A stretch of DNA of 64,000 nt from Collinsella sp. (lineage in GTDB: Bacteria; Actinomycetota; Coriobacteriia; Coriobacteriales; Coriobacteriaceae), in NCBI GenBank assembly GCA_019414205.1, contig DXML01000021.1:16758-80757 (forward strand), given 5' to 3'. Below the pieces are notes generated by a model. That model made no database searches, had not been told where the DNA came from, and worked only from the letters and a program-made list of their open reading frames with translations. Below, one piece after another: positions 25,438 to 34,155 of this stretch. Each line of letters starts with the position of its first letter. Positions within the stretch are counted from its first letter, which is position 1. A program made the position numbers and the translations under genes.

Positions 25438-26192
25438 TTTCGGCTTTCTATGTAATGCATGGAAGCATGAGTGTAGGCCAACTTGTTGCCGTTTCGAGCT
25501 ATATGGCTTTAATGCTATCTGCCGTAAGGTCAATCTACGGTATAGGTAGTAGCGTACAAGACTGCTTCTCATCGATATCTCGTCTAAATGCCTCTAAAAT
25601 GCCTTTGGTTGCTGCTGGAGAGGAGCTCATGGAGATCGATTGCATCGAACTGCGTAATTTCGGCTTTACATTAAATGGAAAGTGTCTCTACAGCAACTTG
25701 AATATCAGGTTTGAAAAAGGAAAGCTCTATGCTCTTGTAGGGATTAATGGCTCGGGCAAAACGACCCTTGCGTACTTATTGATGGGCTGTTTCAATTCGG
25801 ATTACGTTGGGACTATTTCCTACAACGGTAAGGCCCAAGAAGAAATCAACTGTGAGCTCCTTAGGCAGAAGCTAGTTTCGTTTGCTGAACAAACTCCGAT
25901 ATCAGTAAAGGATTTTCTTTGCGATAGAAACTTTCCTTCTATCGAAAGGAAGAGGTGCGGAGGAATGTCTCCCGGGGAACTGGAGCAACTGGAAATTAGG
26001 CGGGTCTTAGAAAAGAAGGCAGACGTCTATTTATTCGATGAGCCAACAGCATCACTCGATAGTGCTCATAAAGAAGCTCTGATAAAAGCTATGAAGGAAA
26101 TGCGAAAGCACAAGATTGTCATTGCAATTACACACGATATGGACCTAATAGCCGCTAGTGATGAGGTGGTAGAGCTTGGAAAAAGCGACTGA
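25341..26192 (+). CDS. ABC exporter, last membrane helices and ATPase domain (frameshifted continuation)
   Basis: 283 residues in the +1-shifted frame. Residues 20-85 complete the membrane domain; the nucleotide-binding domain has Walker A GINGSGKTT, a divergent signature (MSPGELEQLEI in place of LSGGQ), Walker B VYLFDEP with TASLD, and switch His in THD. There is no separate ribosome site at its TTG, so it is expected to be translated only if the frame is corrected. It overlaps the next gene by 17 bases. Confidence 0.75.
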   Translation: MLHAGVTYQSVVSRFQATDSFAAAASQVTILLISAFYVMHGSMSVGQLVAVSSYMALMLSAVRSIYGIGSSVQDCFSSISRLNASKMPLVAAGEELMEIDCIELRNFGFTLNGKCLYSNLNIRFEKGKLYALVGINGSGKTTLAYLLMGCFNSDYVGTISYNGKAQEEINCELLRQKLVSFAEQTPISVKDFLCDRNFPSIERKRCGGMSPGELEQLEIRRVLEKKADVYLFDEPTASLDSAHKEALIKAMKEMRKHKIVIAITHDMDLIAASDEVVELGKSD

Positions 26193-26775
26193 AAAAATGC
26201 GCCTGGGGACACGCTATCTACTGGGCACGATGGTTGCTAGCGTGCCGTGGGCTATTTGGGTTATTACAAAAGGATCCCCCGCTTGGCTGTGCTCTATAGG
26301 GGCGCTCTTTTGTGCGTTGGTAGTCTATCTTTTTGCAACTCGGGGTGCTGTTTCCTGGGATAAACCCAAGCGGGGTGGGATTCTTTTGGGATGGCAGCTC
26401 ATTTGCATCGTATTTATTCTTATGGCCGCTATACTCAATCTGAGTGGAAAATCAATAACCAGATGGGTGTTGCTCTGCTCGGTTTCAGTTTTGGATGAGC
26501 TGCTATTTAGGTATGTATTTTTATTTGAATACACAATCGCCGGACTTGTTCGGCCGTTTTACATAAGGGCAGTTATACAGTCGATGCTATGGGCATTGCT
26601 TCTCGTGACTCAACAGTGTCTAATCGGGGCACCCACGAATTACATCATTGCAATGATGGGGGGCTATCTTTGCCTGGGCCTTATTTTTGCGCTGCTTGTC
26701 CGAAAAACAGGGACAGTGTGCCCGTCTCTTTTAGCCATGATGTGTTTGGAGTTTATCAATATTCTAGCTCTTTGA
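26176..26775 (+). CDS. CPBP-like intramembrane protein, degenerate active site
   Basis: 199 residues from TTG 26176; ATG 26197 is an alternative. Five to six membrane helices. DELLFR (about 107-112) resembles the first CPBP/Abi protease motif EExxxR, but the histidines of the second and third motifs are not evident (SMLWALL and FINIL), so it may not be a protease. CPBP proteins often accompany bacteriocin operons as leader proteases or immunity proteins. Its overlap with the ABC gene puts it in the same operon; immunity or processing is inferred. Confidence 0.6.
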   Translation: MEKATEKMRLGTRYLLGTMVASVPWAIWVITKGSPAWLCSIGALFCALVVYLFATRGAVSWDKPKRGGILLGWQLICIVFILMAAILNLSGKSITRWVLLCSVSVLDELLFRYVFLFEYTIAGLVRPFYIRAVIQSMLWALLLVTQQCLIGAPTNYIIAMMGGYLCLGLIFALLVRKTGTVCPSLLAMMCLEFINILAL

Positions 26776-26800
26776 GTTACGGACAAAATCTCCAGGTGTT

Positions 26801-27256
26801 GGCACCATGGCCGACAAGGCCCGCACGGTGCTTTCGGTGTGCAACAACATGGGCGAGGGCTGGTTGCTCACGGCCGAGATGCTCGACCTGATCGATCACG
26901 GTGCACCCAATATCATCTGCACGCAGCCCTTCGCGTGCCTGCCCAATCACGTGGTGGGCAAGGCTGTGATCAAGGAGCTGCGCCGTCAACACCCCGAGAG
27001 CAACATCGTTGCGGTGGACTACGACCCCGGTGCGTCCGAGGTCAACCAGCTCAACCGTATTAAGCTCATGATCAGCGTGGCCAAGGAGAACATGCGCGCC
27101 GGTAAGGGCTTTAAGCTCGAGAAGGTGGCGCCGCTCGCGATGGACGAGGTCACCGGCCAGATGCGCGCCCACGATGGCTGCGTGAGCTGCGGGCCGGCCA
27201 GCGAGGAGGCCGTGGCATCGGTCGCCGAGCGCCTGGGACGCGGCATTAAGAAGTAG
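26801..27256. repeat. Right copy of the duplication
   Basis: Starts with the same 23 bases as 21084-21106 and is nearly identical to the end of the dehydratase gene. The last 19 codons diverge (PASEEAV vs VDESAV), so the copies derive from different strains or alleles. Confidence 0.85.
26807..27256 (+). pseudogene. Stranded 3' fragment of the dehydratase gene
   Basis: Open frame for 149 residues identical to the C-terminus of the 1592-residue protein for about 130 residues. It has an ATG (internal Met in the full gene) but no ribosome site, because the upstream sequence belongs to the island. It is followed by a good terminator (27288-27321), so this is probably the original 3' end of the resident gene, displaced when the island with its own 3' end arrived. 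Confidence 0.85.
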
Positions 27257-27287
27257 CTGGCCTGCTTTGGGCTGGATATGAGGCAAG

Positions 27288-27321
27288 CGGGTGGTAGCCG
27301 TACCGGCTACCACCCGTTTTT
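27288..27321 (+). terminator. Terminator after the stranded dehydratase 3' end
   Basis: CGGGTGGTAGCCG and CGGCTACCACCCG pair perfectly (13 bases, loop TAC), then TTTTT. Confidence 0.9.
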
Positions 27322-27466
27322 GCTGGACATGGAACCCTGAGATAATGAACAGGTGTTGCCGTTCGCCGCAAATTACCGTCCGTTTATAGAACCCACCCCC
27401 AGCGCGCGTCATCCTTACGGTTGAATAAATACACATCTATGGAATTACGTAAGAGAGGACCATCCT

Positions 27467-28426
27467 ATGAGCTACAAGACCGTTTGTGTTGCCGGCGGCG
27501 GCGTGTTGGGAAGCCAGATTGCCTTTCAGGCTGCCTACTGCGGCTTTGATGTAACGATTTGGCTGCGCAGCGAGGGCAGCATCGGCCGCACCCAGCCCAA
27601 GATCGATCACGTGCGCAAGGAGTACATCGCGGCAATCGAGGGCATGGCGGACGGTACGGGCGAGTGGTGCGCCGGTATCGCCGATGGCACCCAGCCCTTC
27701 GACAAGGAAGCGGCGCTCGCCGCCGTCGAGCGTGCCTACTCCACACTCAAGCTGGAGCTCGATCTGGCCAAGGCCGTTACCGATGCCGATCTGGTCATCG
27801 AGTCTATGGCCGAGGACACCCAGGCAAAAATCGACTTCTACAGGAAGCTTGCCCCGGTCCTCCCGCAAAAGACCGTCGTCGTGACCAACTCCTCCACGCT
27901 GCTGCCAAGCGCTTTTGCCAAGTACACCGGTCGCCCCGAAAAGTACCTGTCGCTGCACTTTGCCAACTCCATCTGGAAGAACAACATGACCGAGGTCATG
28001 GCACAGGACCAAACTGACAAGCGCTACTTCGATGAGCTCGTCGACTTCGCCAACGACATCCGCATGCTGGCGCTGCCCGTCAACAAGGAAAAGAACGGCT
28101 ACCTACTCAACTCCATGCTGGTGCCGTGGCTGCTTTCGGGTCTTGACCTGTACGTCTCGGGCGTGAGTGACCCCAAGAGCATCGACCTCGCATGGACGCG
28201 TGGTACCGGCGCTCCCAAGGGCCCGTTCCGCGTATTCGACACGGTGGGCATCCAGACGGCCTACAACATCGTTATGCAGTATCAGAAGGTGCCGGGCCTG
28301 GTGAGCCCGCTACTCAAAAAGATGATGATGCCCTACAACTTTAAGGCTATGGCGTCCGTCCTCAAGCAGATGCTCGACGAAGGCAAGCTGGGCGAAAGCT
28401 CGGGCGAGGGCTTCTTTACGTACTAA
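27467..28426 (+). CDS. 3-hydroxyacyl-CoA dehydrogenase family protein
   Basis: 319 residues. N-terminal Rossmann fold with GGGVLGSQIA (about 10-19) for NAD binding; ADLVIESMAED and NSSTLLPS match the family, and the C-terminal half is the 3HCDH helical domain (NGYLLNSMLVPWL). It oxidises 3-hydroxyacyl-CoA or reduces 3-oxoacyl-CoA. The catalytic histidine is expected in LSLHFANSIWKN (HFxN type). Formerly next to the dehydratase gene before the island arrived, so both may serve acyl-CoA metabolism; inference. Shine-Dalgarno AGAGAGGA. Confidence 0.9.
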   Translation: MSYKTVCVAGGGVLGSQIAFQAAYCGFDVTIWLRSEGSIGRTQPKIDHVRKEYIAAIEGMADGTGEWCAGIADGTQPFDKEAALAAVERAYSTLKLELDLAKAVTDADLVIESMAEDTQAKIDFYRKLAPVLPQKTVVVTNSSTLLPSAFAKYTGRPEKYLSLHFANSIWKNNMTEVMAQDQTDKRYFDELVDFANDIRMLALPVNKEKNGYLLNSMLVPWLLSGLDLYVSGVSDPKSIDLAWTRGTGAPKGPFRVFDTVGIQTAYNIVMQYQKVPGLVSPLLKKMMMPYNFKAMASVLKQMLDEGKLGESSGEGFFTY

Positions 28427-28656
28427 AAATGATCTCTTGGGGGTGGAAGCGTTGGGGATCTACGGTAGTATGCGACAAAATCTGAATTGATCGGGCAAGA
28501 GCTGTAGCGCGCGTTGACGTTTGACCAATGGGGCGCGAAAACGCACCGTTCACCGATACTCTCCCCGCGGGTGGCAGCCATATGGTTTGATGTTGGAAAC
28601 ATATGACTGCCGCCGGGCTGCGGGTGACGTTTGCTCTGATATCGGAGGTGCCAAGT

Positions 28657-28695
28657 ATGTTTCGCGCTCCGTTAAATAACTATCGGTTGGGCTAA
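28657..28695 (+). CDS. 12-codon leader peptide before the secreted hypothetical protein
   Basis: GGAGGT is well placed before ATG 28657, but that frame ends after 12 codons (TAA 28693-28695), one base before the ATG of the next gene, which has no good Shine-Dalgarno of its own. The short frame may serve translational coupling. Confidence 0.4.
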   Translation: MFRAPLNNYRLG

Positions 28696-28696
28696 C

Positions 28697-29146
28697 ATGG
28701 GTCGCCGTGCTATTTCGATAACCCTTGCAGTGGTCTGCCTGGCTGTGCTCCTGGGCGCTACGGGGCTGTTTGCTATAAGTCGAGAAACATCCTATATGCA
28801 GGAATGTGCTTCCGAAGGCTTTGCCATTGATGGTTACTATCGGGATGACAAAACGAGTCGGGAAACCCTGGCTTTTCTTGAGGAGGACAACTGTCGATGG
28901 CAGCTGGTCGGCAAGGGCGGCGGCTGCGTTGATGGACAGTTCGAGCGTATGGACGACCCCAATATTCTGGTATTAAAGAATGAAAACGGCGAAATATTTG
29001 GTACGGTCCACGTGGCGTATATTTCGCGCCGTCGCGATCAGGGCTGGCTCTACCTATTTAGAGATACCAAGGTGACTCGTTTTTATCTGGTGAGCACCGA
29101 TCCGGCGTTTATGGTGGAGTCTGGCGATGTCGATACGGACAGTTGA
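28697..29146 (+). CDS. Hypothetical membrane-anchored protein
   Basis: 149 residues. Residues 7-29 are a hydrophobic signal anchor after Arg4-Arg5; the remainder is a polar, beta-rich extracytoplasmic domain with Cys in pairs (e.g. residues 37 and 66). No family recognised. Monocistronic with a strong terminator downstream. Translation probably depends on a 12-codon leader frame just upstream. Confidence 0.65.
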   Translation: MGRRAISITLAVVCLAVLLGATGLFAISRETSYMQECASEGFAIDGYYRDDKTSRETLAFLEEDNCRWQLVGKGGGCVDGQFERMDDPNILVLKNENGEIFGTVHVAYISRRRDQGWLYLFRDTKVTRFYLVSTDPAFMVESGDVDTDS

Positions 29147-29167
29147 TTCACGGCAATAAAAACAGCG

Positions 29168-29203
29168 AGCGGGGCGCGGGCATGGACCGCGCCCCGCTTT
29201 TTT
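29168..29203 (+). terminator. Terminator after the hypothetical protein
   Basis: AGCGGGGCGCGG and CCGCGCCCCGCT form a 12-base stem, followed by T6. Confidence 0.9.
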
Positions 29204-29275
29204 GCTCGCGGCCTGCGTCGCGCCTGCGCCTCGTTCCGACTCGCGCCTGTGCGCGCATCTATCACACGTCCTGCA

Positions 29276-30415
29276 TCACTTCACATCAAACTCCACGCGA
29301 TCGAGTTCGGGTACGTTGAGGTCAATGAGCTTGCGGGCGACGTGGCGGTCGTGCGCCCCGAGCGTCTCGCTTGTCGTCACGTGGGCGACAATCTCACGCT
29401 CGACAAGGCCTTCTTCGTCGCCCTCGGTTGCCGAGGTCTCGACGGCGACGGTGTAATCCTTAAAGCCCGGTAGCACCGCGGCAAGCTCGCGCGTGGTCTC
29501 GGTGACGTCGTAGCCGTCCTGCACGCCGGCCTGCGCCGAGCCAATGGATCCCGCCGTCATAACGATGCAGGGGATAGCAAAGATTATCGTGCCCACGATG
29601 ATGCGGCGGCGCACCTTGCGCGACAGCTCGTCGACCTCGGCATCCTCCTCGGCGGTCACAATGCCATCGCCGTTGAGGTCGCGTTTGAGCGGCACGCGCA
29701 AAAGAAGCAGCACGGCTTCTGCCGCCAGCGCGATAAAGACCACGTTGATGCCAAACTCGTAGAGCGCCGAGAGGAATAGCGACCCGCTTGCGATGGCAAT
29801 GCCGTAACCCGCCGCGCACAGGGGCGGCATGAGCGCGGTCGCCACGGCTACGCCCGCGATAAGTGTCGCGGGCTCCTGGTCGCGCGAGTTGCCCAGGCCT
29901 CCGGCAAAGCCACCCGCGAGCGCCACGGCGAGGTCCCAAACGGTGGGCGTCGAGTTGTCGATGATGGCGGCCGTGGTGGTGCCAAGCGGCGAGAGCTTAA
30001 AATACAGTGTGGACGTGATCAGACAAAAGACCATCTGTAGCGCGAGGCCGGCGACGGCCTCGACGGCAATCTCGCGGTCGAGCGTGGCGATGCCATATGC
30101 CATGGCAAGGACCGAGCCCATGAGCGGGCAGATGAGCATGGCGCCCACGATGGCAATGTCCGAGTCGATATCGAGGCCGATGCTCGCGATCAACATGGCA
30201 ATGATCAGGATGCATAAGTGCGAGCCAGTCAGGCGCGCCCCGTTTACAAAGCGCTTGCGAATCACGTGATAGGGCGCGCGTCCCTCGCGTATGTTGAACG
30301 CCTGCTTAAGGAAACGGGTGGCATTCTCCATGGCCTCGCTGTGTGCAGGGCGTATACCGTGACGACGATGATGACGCTCGCGCAGCCGCTTGATCTGTTG
30401 TTTGTCGAGTTCCAT
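29276..30415 (-). CDS. DUF389 membrane protein with EF-hand-like loop
   Basis: 379 residues. The DUF389 core has about six helices with AMLICPLMGSVLAMAYG and GVAVATALMPPLCAAGYG typical of the family, whose function is unknown. Between the helices at about residues 225-240 and 272-290 lies a loop with DLNGDGIVTAEE (246-257), which fits the 12-residue EF-hand/dockerin calcium loop at positions 1, 3, 5, 6, 8, 9 and 12. The C-terminus (300-379) is soluble. Basic N-terminus. Shine-Dalgarno GAGGTAAGC before ATG. Confidence 0.85.
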   Translation of the reverse strand: MELDKQQIKRLRERHHRRHGIRPAHSEAMENATRFLKQAFNIREGRAPYHVIRKRFVNGARLTGSHLCILIIAMLIASIGLDIDSDIAIVGAMLICPLMGSVLAMAYGIATLDREIAVEAVAGLALQMVFCLITSTLYFKLSPLGTTTAAIIDNSTPTVWDLAVALAGGFAGGLGNSRDQEPATLIAGVAVATALMPPLCAAGYGIAIASGSLFLSALYEFGINVVFIALAAEAVLLLLRVPLKRDLNGDGIVTAEEDAEVDELSRKVRRRIIVGTIIFAIPCIVMTAGSIGSAQAGVQDGYDVTETTRELAAVLPGFKDYTVAVETSATEGDEEGLVEREIVAHVTTSETLGAHDRHVARKLIDLNVPELDRVEFDVK

Positions 30416-30567
30416 GCTTACCTCGTTTAGCTTCTGAGCCGCTTCTTGCGTCTGTCGTCTTTACTCTACACCGCGTTAGGCGAGGTGTCAGACAAGGTTT
30501 GTTGACCTGGAAGTCAGGCCAATCGACATGGCTAAAACGCCGTGAGGATCATAAGAGTCAAATAGAC

Positions 30568-30604
30568 AAAAAAGCGCGGGGCCGGTTTGATTCCGACCCC
30601 GCGC
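30568..30604 (-). terminator. Terminator after the OPT transporter
   Basis: On the minus strand GCGCGGGGTCGG and CCGGCCCCGCGC pair (one mismatch), followed by T6. Confidence 0.88.
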
Positions 30605-30630
30605 TCTGCGCTGGTGCGTTGTTGTTCAGC

Positions 30631-32334
30631 CTACCCTAGCAGGCTCAGACCAACAGAGACAAACGCCAGGATAACGCCGACGATGGACTCGCCGCCGAGC
30701 AGGCCGCTGGCGACGACCAGGCCCTGCTCCTGGAAGGCGGCATCCTTGGAGGCCTTCTCCTCGTCCGAAAGACCGGCAGCGGCGTCGCGGCGTGCGGCCC
30801 ACTTGTCGTAGGCGAGCTTGACACAGGAGCCCAAGAAGGCCGTGAGCGACATGTAGAACGGCAGGTACACGCCTAGGCCGATCATCATGGCCGGAATGCC
30901 GAGCCAGTACATGACGATGCCGGCGATAAAGCCGCCTGCGAACCACGGCACGCTCGGGATGCCCGAGACCATGGTGGCGACGACGCTTGCCTGCGCAGCC
31001 ACAAAGCTCTTGTCGGGGCCGAAGGCGTCCGGACCATAGGCGGTGACGAGCGCGACCATGACGGCGGCGGCGACCAGGGCACCCACGATGCCGCCGATGG
31101 CCTGGCCGACCCACTGTGCGCGCGGGTTGGTGCCCAGCACGGCGCCGGCCTTAAAGTCGTTCATGACGTCGCCCGCAAGGCCGCACGCCACGGCCACGAT
31201 GCCGGCGATAAAGAACAGCTTGACCTGAGCGAGCTGCGCGAAGGCTGCCACGATGAGCATGACGATGAGGCCAAAGATCTCCATGGGGTCGATGCCCGTC
31301 TGGCCGCAGCTCTGTGCGCTCATGATGGTGGTGATAAAGGTGAACAGCGTGACGATGACGGCCGGGACGGGACCAAGGTCGAGCGCGATGGCAACGATCA
31401 CGGCGATGGCTGCGGTGCCCAGGCCGATGATGCCGGCGTCGAGCTTAAGGGAGCCCGAGATGAGCGACTGCTCGTCGGTGTCGGTGGAGCTGTCGGCGGC
31501 GAGGCCACGGACGATACCGGCGACCTGCGGCAGGATGTCCTTGAGGACGACGGCGACGCCAAAGCCCATCATAAGGCCCATGCCCAGGGACTTGACGATG
31601 CCCTGTGCGGTTACGACGTCGAACAGGCCGGCAGCGGTGCCGCCGACGATGATGCCAAAGTTGCCCAGCAGCGCGCCGGCAAACCAGAACGCGACGGGGG
31701 CAAAGCCCACCAAAAAGCCGATGGACAGCAACATGGGCGAGTTGTAGATGGCAAAGGTCACGCCGGGGATATTGAGCGTGCACAGCATGCTGGGCACCAC
31801 GCCCAGAGCGTCGCGAAGCACGCTGTAGATGCCTGCGATGGCCATGGAGCCAAAGAGCTGCTTGCCGGTCTTGCCGCCGGCCTCGGTAGCACGCAGGGTC
31901 TGAGCTGCGGCGTTGCCGGTAGGGAACTCCAGCGCGGCGTCCACGATAAAGTGACGGTGGATGAGCGCCGTGGCCAGCAGGCCCAGGATGGTGCCGGCGA
32001 GCGCCACGATAAACATGTCGAGCCAGCTGATCTGGTCGGCATAGCCCAGCATCCAGGCGCCCGGGATGGTAAACGCCAGGCCGCCGGCGACCATGGCGCC
32101 CGCGGACATGATGGTGTGGGTAACGTTGGCCTCGTTGAGGCTGGCGTTGCCCATGAGCTTCAGGAAGAACAGCGAAATGACGGCAGCGAAGATAATCGGC
32201 CAGGGGAGTGCGCCCATCTTGAGCGCCGTGTAGGCCGAGCTTGCCGTGATAATCACGCAGCCAAGGACGCCGATGACGACGCCGCGCAGCGTGAGTTGCC
32301 CGCGCATCGAAGCGCGGTTCGAGGGATTGCTCAT
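30631..32334 (-). CDS. OPT family oligopeptide transporter
   Basis: 567 residues, about 14-16 membrane helices. The sequence matches the OPT superfamily (TLRGVVIGVLGCVIITASSAYTALKMG at the N-terminus, EFPTGNAAAQTLRA). Bacterial members import peptides or metal chelates, driven by protons; the substrate here is not evident. Monocistronic: it has a terminator after it, and a TATACT -10-like hexamer on its strand near 32450. Shine-Dalgarno AAAGGAG, seven bases from ATG. Confidence 0.88.
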   Translation of the reverse strand: MSNPSNRASMRGQLTLRGVVIGVLGCVIITASSAYTALKMGALPWPIIFAAVISLFFLKLMGNASLNEANVTHTIMSAGAMVAGGLAFTIPGAWMLGYADQISWLDMFIVALAGTILGLLATALIHRHFIVDAALEFPTGNAAAQTLRATEAGGKTGKQLFGSMAIAGIYSVLRDALGVVPSMLCTLNIPGVTFAIYNSPMLLSIGFLVGFAPVAFWFAGALLGNFGIIVGGTAAGLFDVVTAQGIVKSLGMGLMMGFGVAVVLKDILPQVAGIVRGLAADSSTDTDEQSLISGSLKLDAGIIGLGTAAIAVIVAIALDLGPVPAVIVTLFTFITTIMSAQSCGQTGIDPMEIFGLIVMLIVAAFAQLAQVKLFFIAGIVAVACGLAGDVMNDFKAGAVLGTNPRAQWVGQAIGGIVGALVAAAVMVALVTAYGPDAFGPDKSFVAAQASVVATMVSGIPSVPWFAGGFIAGIVMYWLGIPAMMIGLGVYLPFYMSLTAFLGSCVKLAYDKWAARRDAAAGLSDEEKASKDAAFQEQGLVVASGLLGGESIVGVILAFVSVGLSLLG

Positions 32335-32526
32335 ATAAAACTCCTTTGCGTATATCCGCTTCCCCCGGGAGCGCCGTTACGGATACGGCGCGGGAAGTCG
32401 GGTTACCAAGGGCCGCCGCGTGAGCTCGCGCGCGACCGCGCACCAGTATAGCCGCAAGCTAGTCATTTTGGGATGACTGGTTTAGGTAGGCGATATACTG
32501 CTGGACAGACGAAAGGAGCGCCGACG

Positions 32527-33378
32527 ATGCTTAATGGGTGCGCATATATATTGACGGTCGACGTGGGCAACACGTCCATTCGCTTTGGCCTGTTTGCCGA
32601 GGATTCGGCCGCGGCGCAGGAGCGCCCGCTCGCGACGTGCGAGATTACGACGCCGGCCCGCATTACGGCCGACGAAGCGCGCATGCGACTCGTGCAGGTC
32701 ATGGGCGCGCTCGCCGCCGATGCAGGTGTGCCCGGGGTGCTCGTACCCGCCGCGGCCGTGCTGAGCTGTGTGGTCCCGGCGCTCGAACGCCCGTGGAAGG
32801 CGGCACTTTCCCGTACCTGCACGGGGCGCGTGCTCACCGTGGGGCCGGGCCTCAAGACCGGCATACCCGTGCACTACGATGACCCGGCCGAGATCGGTCC
32901 CGACCGCATCGCCGACGCCGTGGCTGCCCGCGCCGTCTACGGCTCTCCGTGCATTGTGATCGACCTGGGCACCACGACCAATATCGAGGTCATCGACGCG
33001 CACGGCACCTTTGTCGGCGGCGTTATCGCGCCGGGGCTGGCGCTCGGCGCCCGTTCGCTTTCGGCAGCTGCGGCGCGCCTGCCTCAGGTTGAGCCCTCGG
33101 CGCCGACGCACGTCATCGGCCGCAACACGCGTGAGGCCATGCGCTCGGGCGTGGTTTTGGGCGAGGTAGCCCGCATCGACGGCATGCTCGACATGGTGCT
33201 CGCCGAGATGCGCGCGACCAAGGCGGCGGGGGAAGGCAGCGTGCCCATCGTCATTACCGGCGACGATGCCGAGGCGCTTGCGGCCCTTGTCGGTCATAGC
33301 CTGACGGTCGATGACGCGTTGACGCTGCGGGGTCTCGCCGAGCTCTACCACATCAATCAAAAGCCCCGTCGCGCGTAG
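32527..33378 (+). CDS. coaX: Type III pantothenate kinase
   Basis: 283 residues from ATG 32527 (AAAGGAG nine bases upstream). ASKHA fold: phosphate-1 motif DVGNTSIRFG (12-21), then EIGPDRIADAVAA with the catalytic Asp, and DLGTTTNIEV with GGVIAPG. It phosphorylates pantothenate, the first step of coenzyme A synthesis; type III enzymes need a monovalent cation and are not inhibited by CoA. The dCMP deaminase gene follows after a small hairpin. Confidence 0.93.
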   Translation: MLNGCAYILTVDVGNTSIRFGLFAEDSAAAQERPLATCEITTPARITADEARMRLVQVMGALAADAGVPGVLVPAAAVLSCVVPALERPWKAALSRTCTGRVLTVGPGLKTGIPVHYDDPAEIGPDRIADAVAARAVYGSPCIVIDLGTTTNIEVIDAHGTFVGGVIAPGLALGARSLSAAAARLPQVEPSAPTHVIGRNTREAMRSGVVLGEVARIDGMLDMVLAEMRATKAAGEGSVPIVITGDDAEALAALVGHSLTVDDALTLRGLAELYHINQKPRRA

Positions 33379-33461
33379 CAATGGGGGAGGTGGGACAAAA
33401 ACGTCTCCACCTTCCACCTGCTACAATGGGTCAAACTGTTGCGATTACGGAGGTGTCTGCC

Positions 33462-33986
33462 ATGTCGGACGATCTTCATCAAACTGCGTCGGGCAAGCGC
33501 CGCGACGTTATTAGCTGGGATGAGTTCTTTATGAGCGTGGCCATCGCCGCGCAGCGCCGCAGTAAGGACCCCAACACGCAGGTGGGCGCGTGCATCGCCA
33601 GCACCAACCACCGCATCCTTTCGGTGGGTTACAACGGTACGCCCTCGGCGCTCAACGACGACTTTTTCCCGTGGGGCACGAGCGACGACCCGTTGCAGGA
33701 TAAGCACAACTACGTGGTGCATGCCGAGGCCAACGCCGTGCTCAACTACCGCGGCTCGCTCAAAGACCTTGAGGGTTCCACGGTCTACGTCACGCTGTTC
33801 CCGTGCCACGACTGTGCCAAGATCCTGGCCCAGGTGGGCGTGGGCGAGGTTGTCTACCTGGACAACAAGTATGCCGACACCGATGACGGCCGTATCAGCC
33901 GCCGCATTCTCGACTCCTGCGGCATCAGCTACCGCCAGGTCATCGTCGATGTCCAGATTGGTACCGGGGGACAGGCTCGGCAGTAG
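33462..33986 (+). CDS. Deoxycytidylate (dCMP) deaminase
   Basis: 174 residues from ATG 33462, fixed by CGGAGGTG upstream. The zinc site is His87-Ala-Glu89 and Cys115-His-Asp-Cys118. It converts dCMP to dUMP for thymidylate synthesis; NTQVGACIAS and SVGYNGTPSALND are standard for the ComEB/Dcd family. The C-terminus is a little longer than the catalytic domain needs. Confidence 0.93.
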   Translation: MSDDLHQTASGKRRDVISWDEFFMSVAIAAQRRSKDPNTQVGACIASTNHRILSVGYNGTPSALNDDFFPWGTSDDPLQDKHNYVVHAEANAVLNYRGSLKDLEGSTVYVTLFPCHDCAKILAQVGVGEVVYLDNKYADTDDGRISRRILDSCGISYRQVIVDVQIGTGGQARQ

Positions 33987-34155
33987 CGCGTGCCAACGCC
34001 AGCTGGCGGCAAAACAGCCAAAAGAGCCCCGTCCCAAATTGACTGCTCGTGAAAGTCGTGTCCGCGCGCATGGACGGCTCGTGAGCGGGTACATGGCTGT
34101 AGTAACATAGCTCTGTCCGCGGGCATGCCCGCGTTATTGTGAGAAAGGAGCCCCT

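Noticed and set aside
26807..27256. Intact 149-residue gene
   Set aside because: It is the 3' end of the dehydratase gene with no ribosome site; called a stranded fragment instead.
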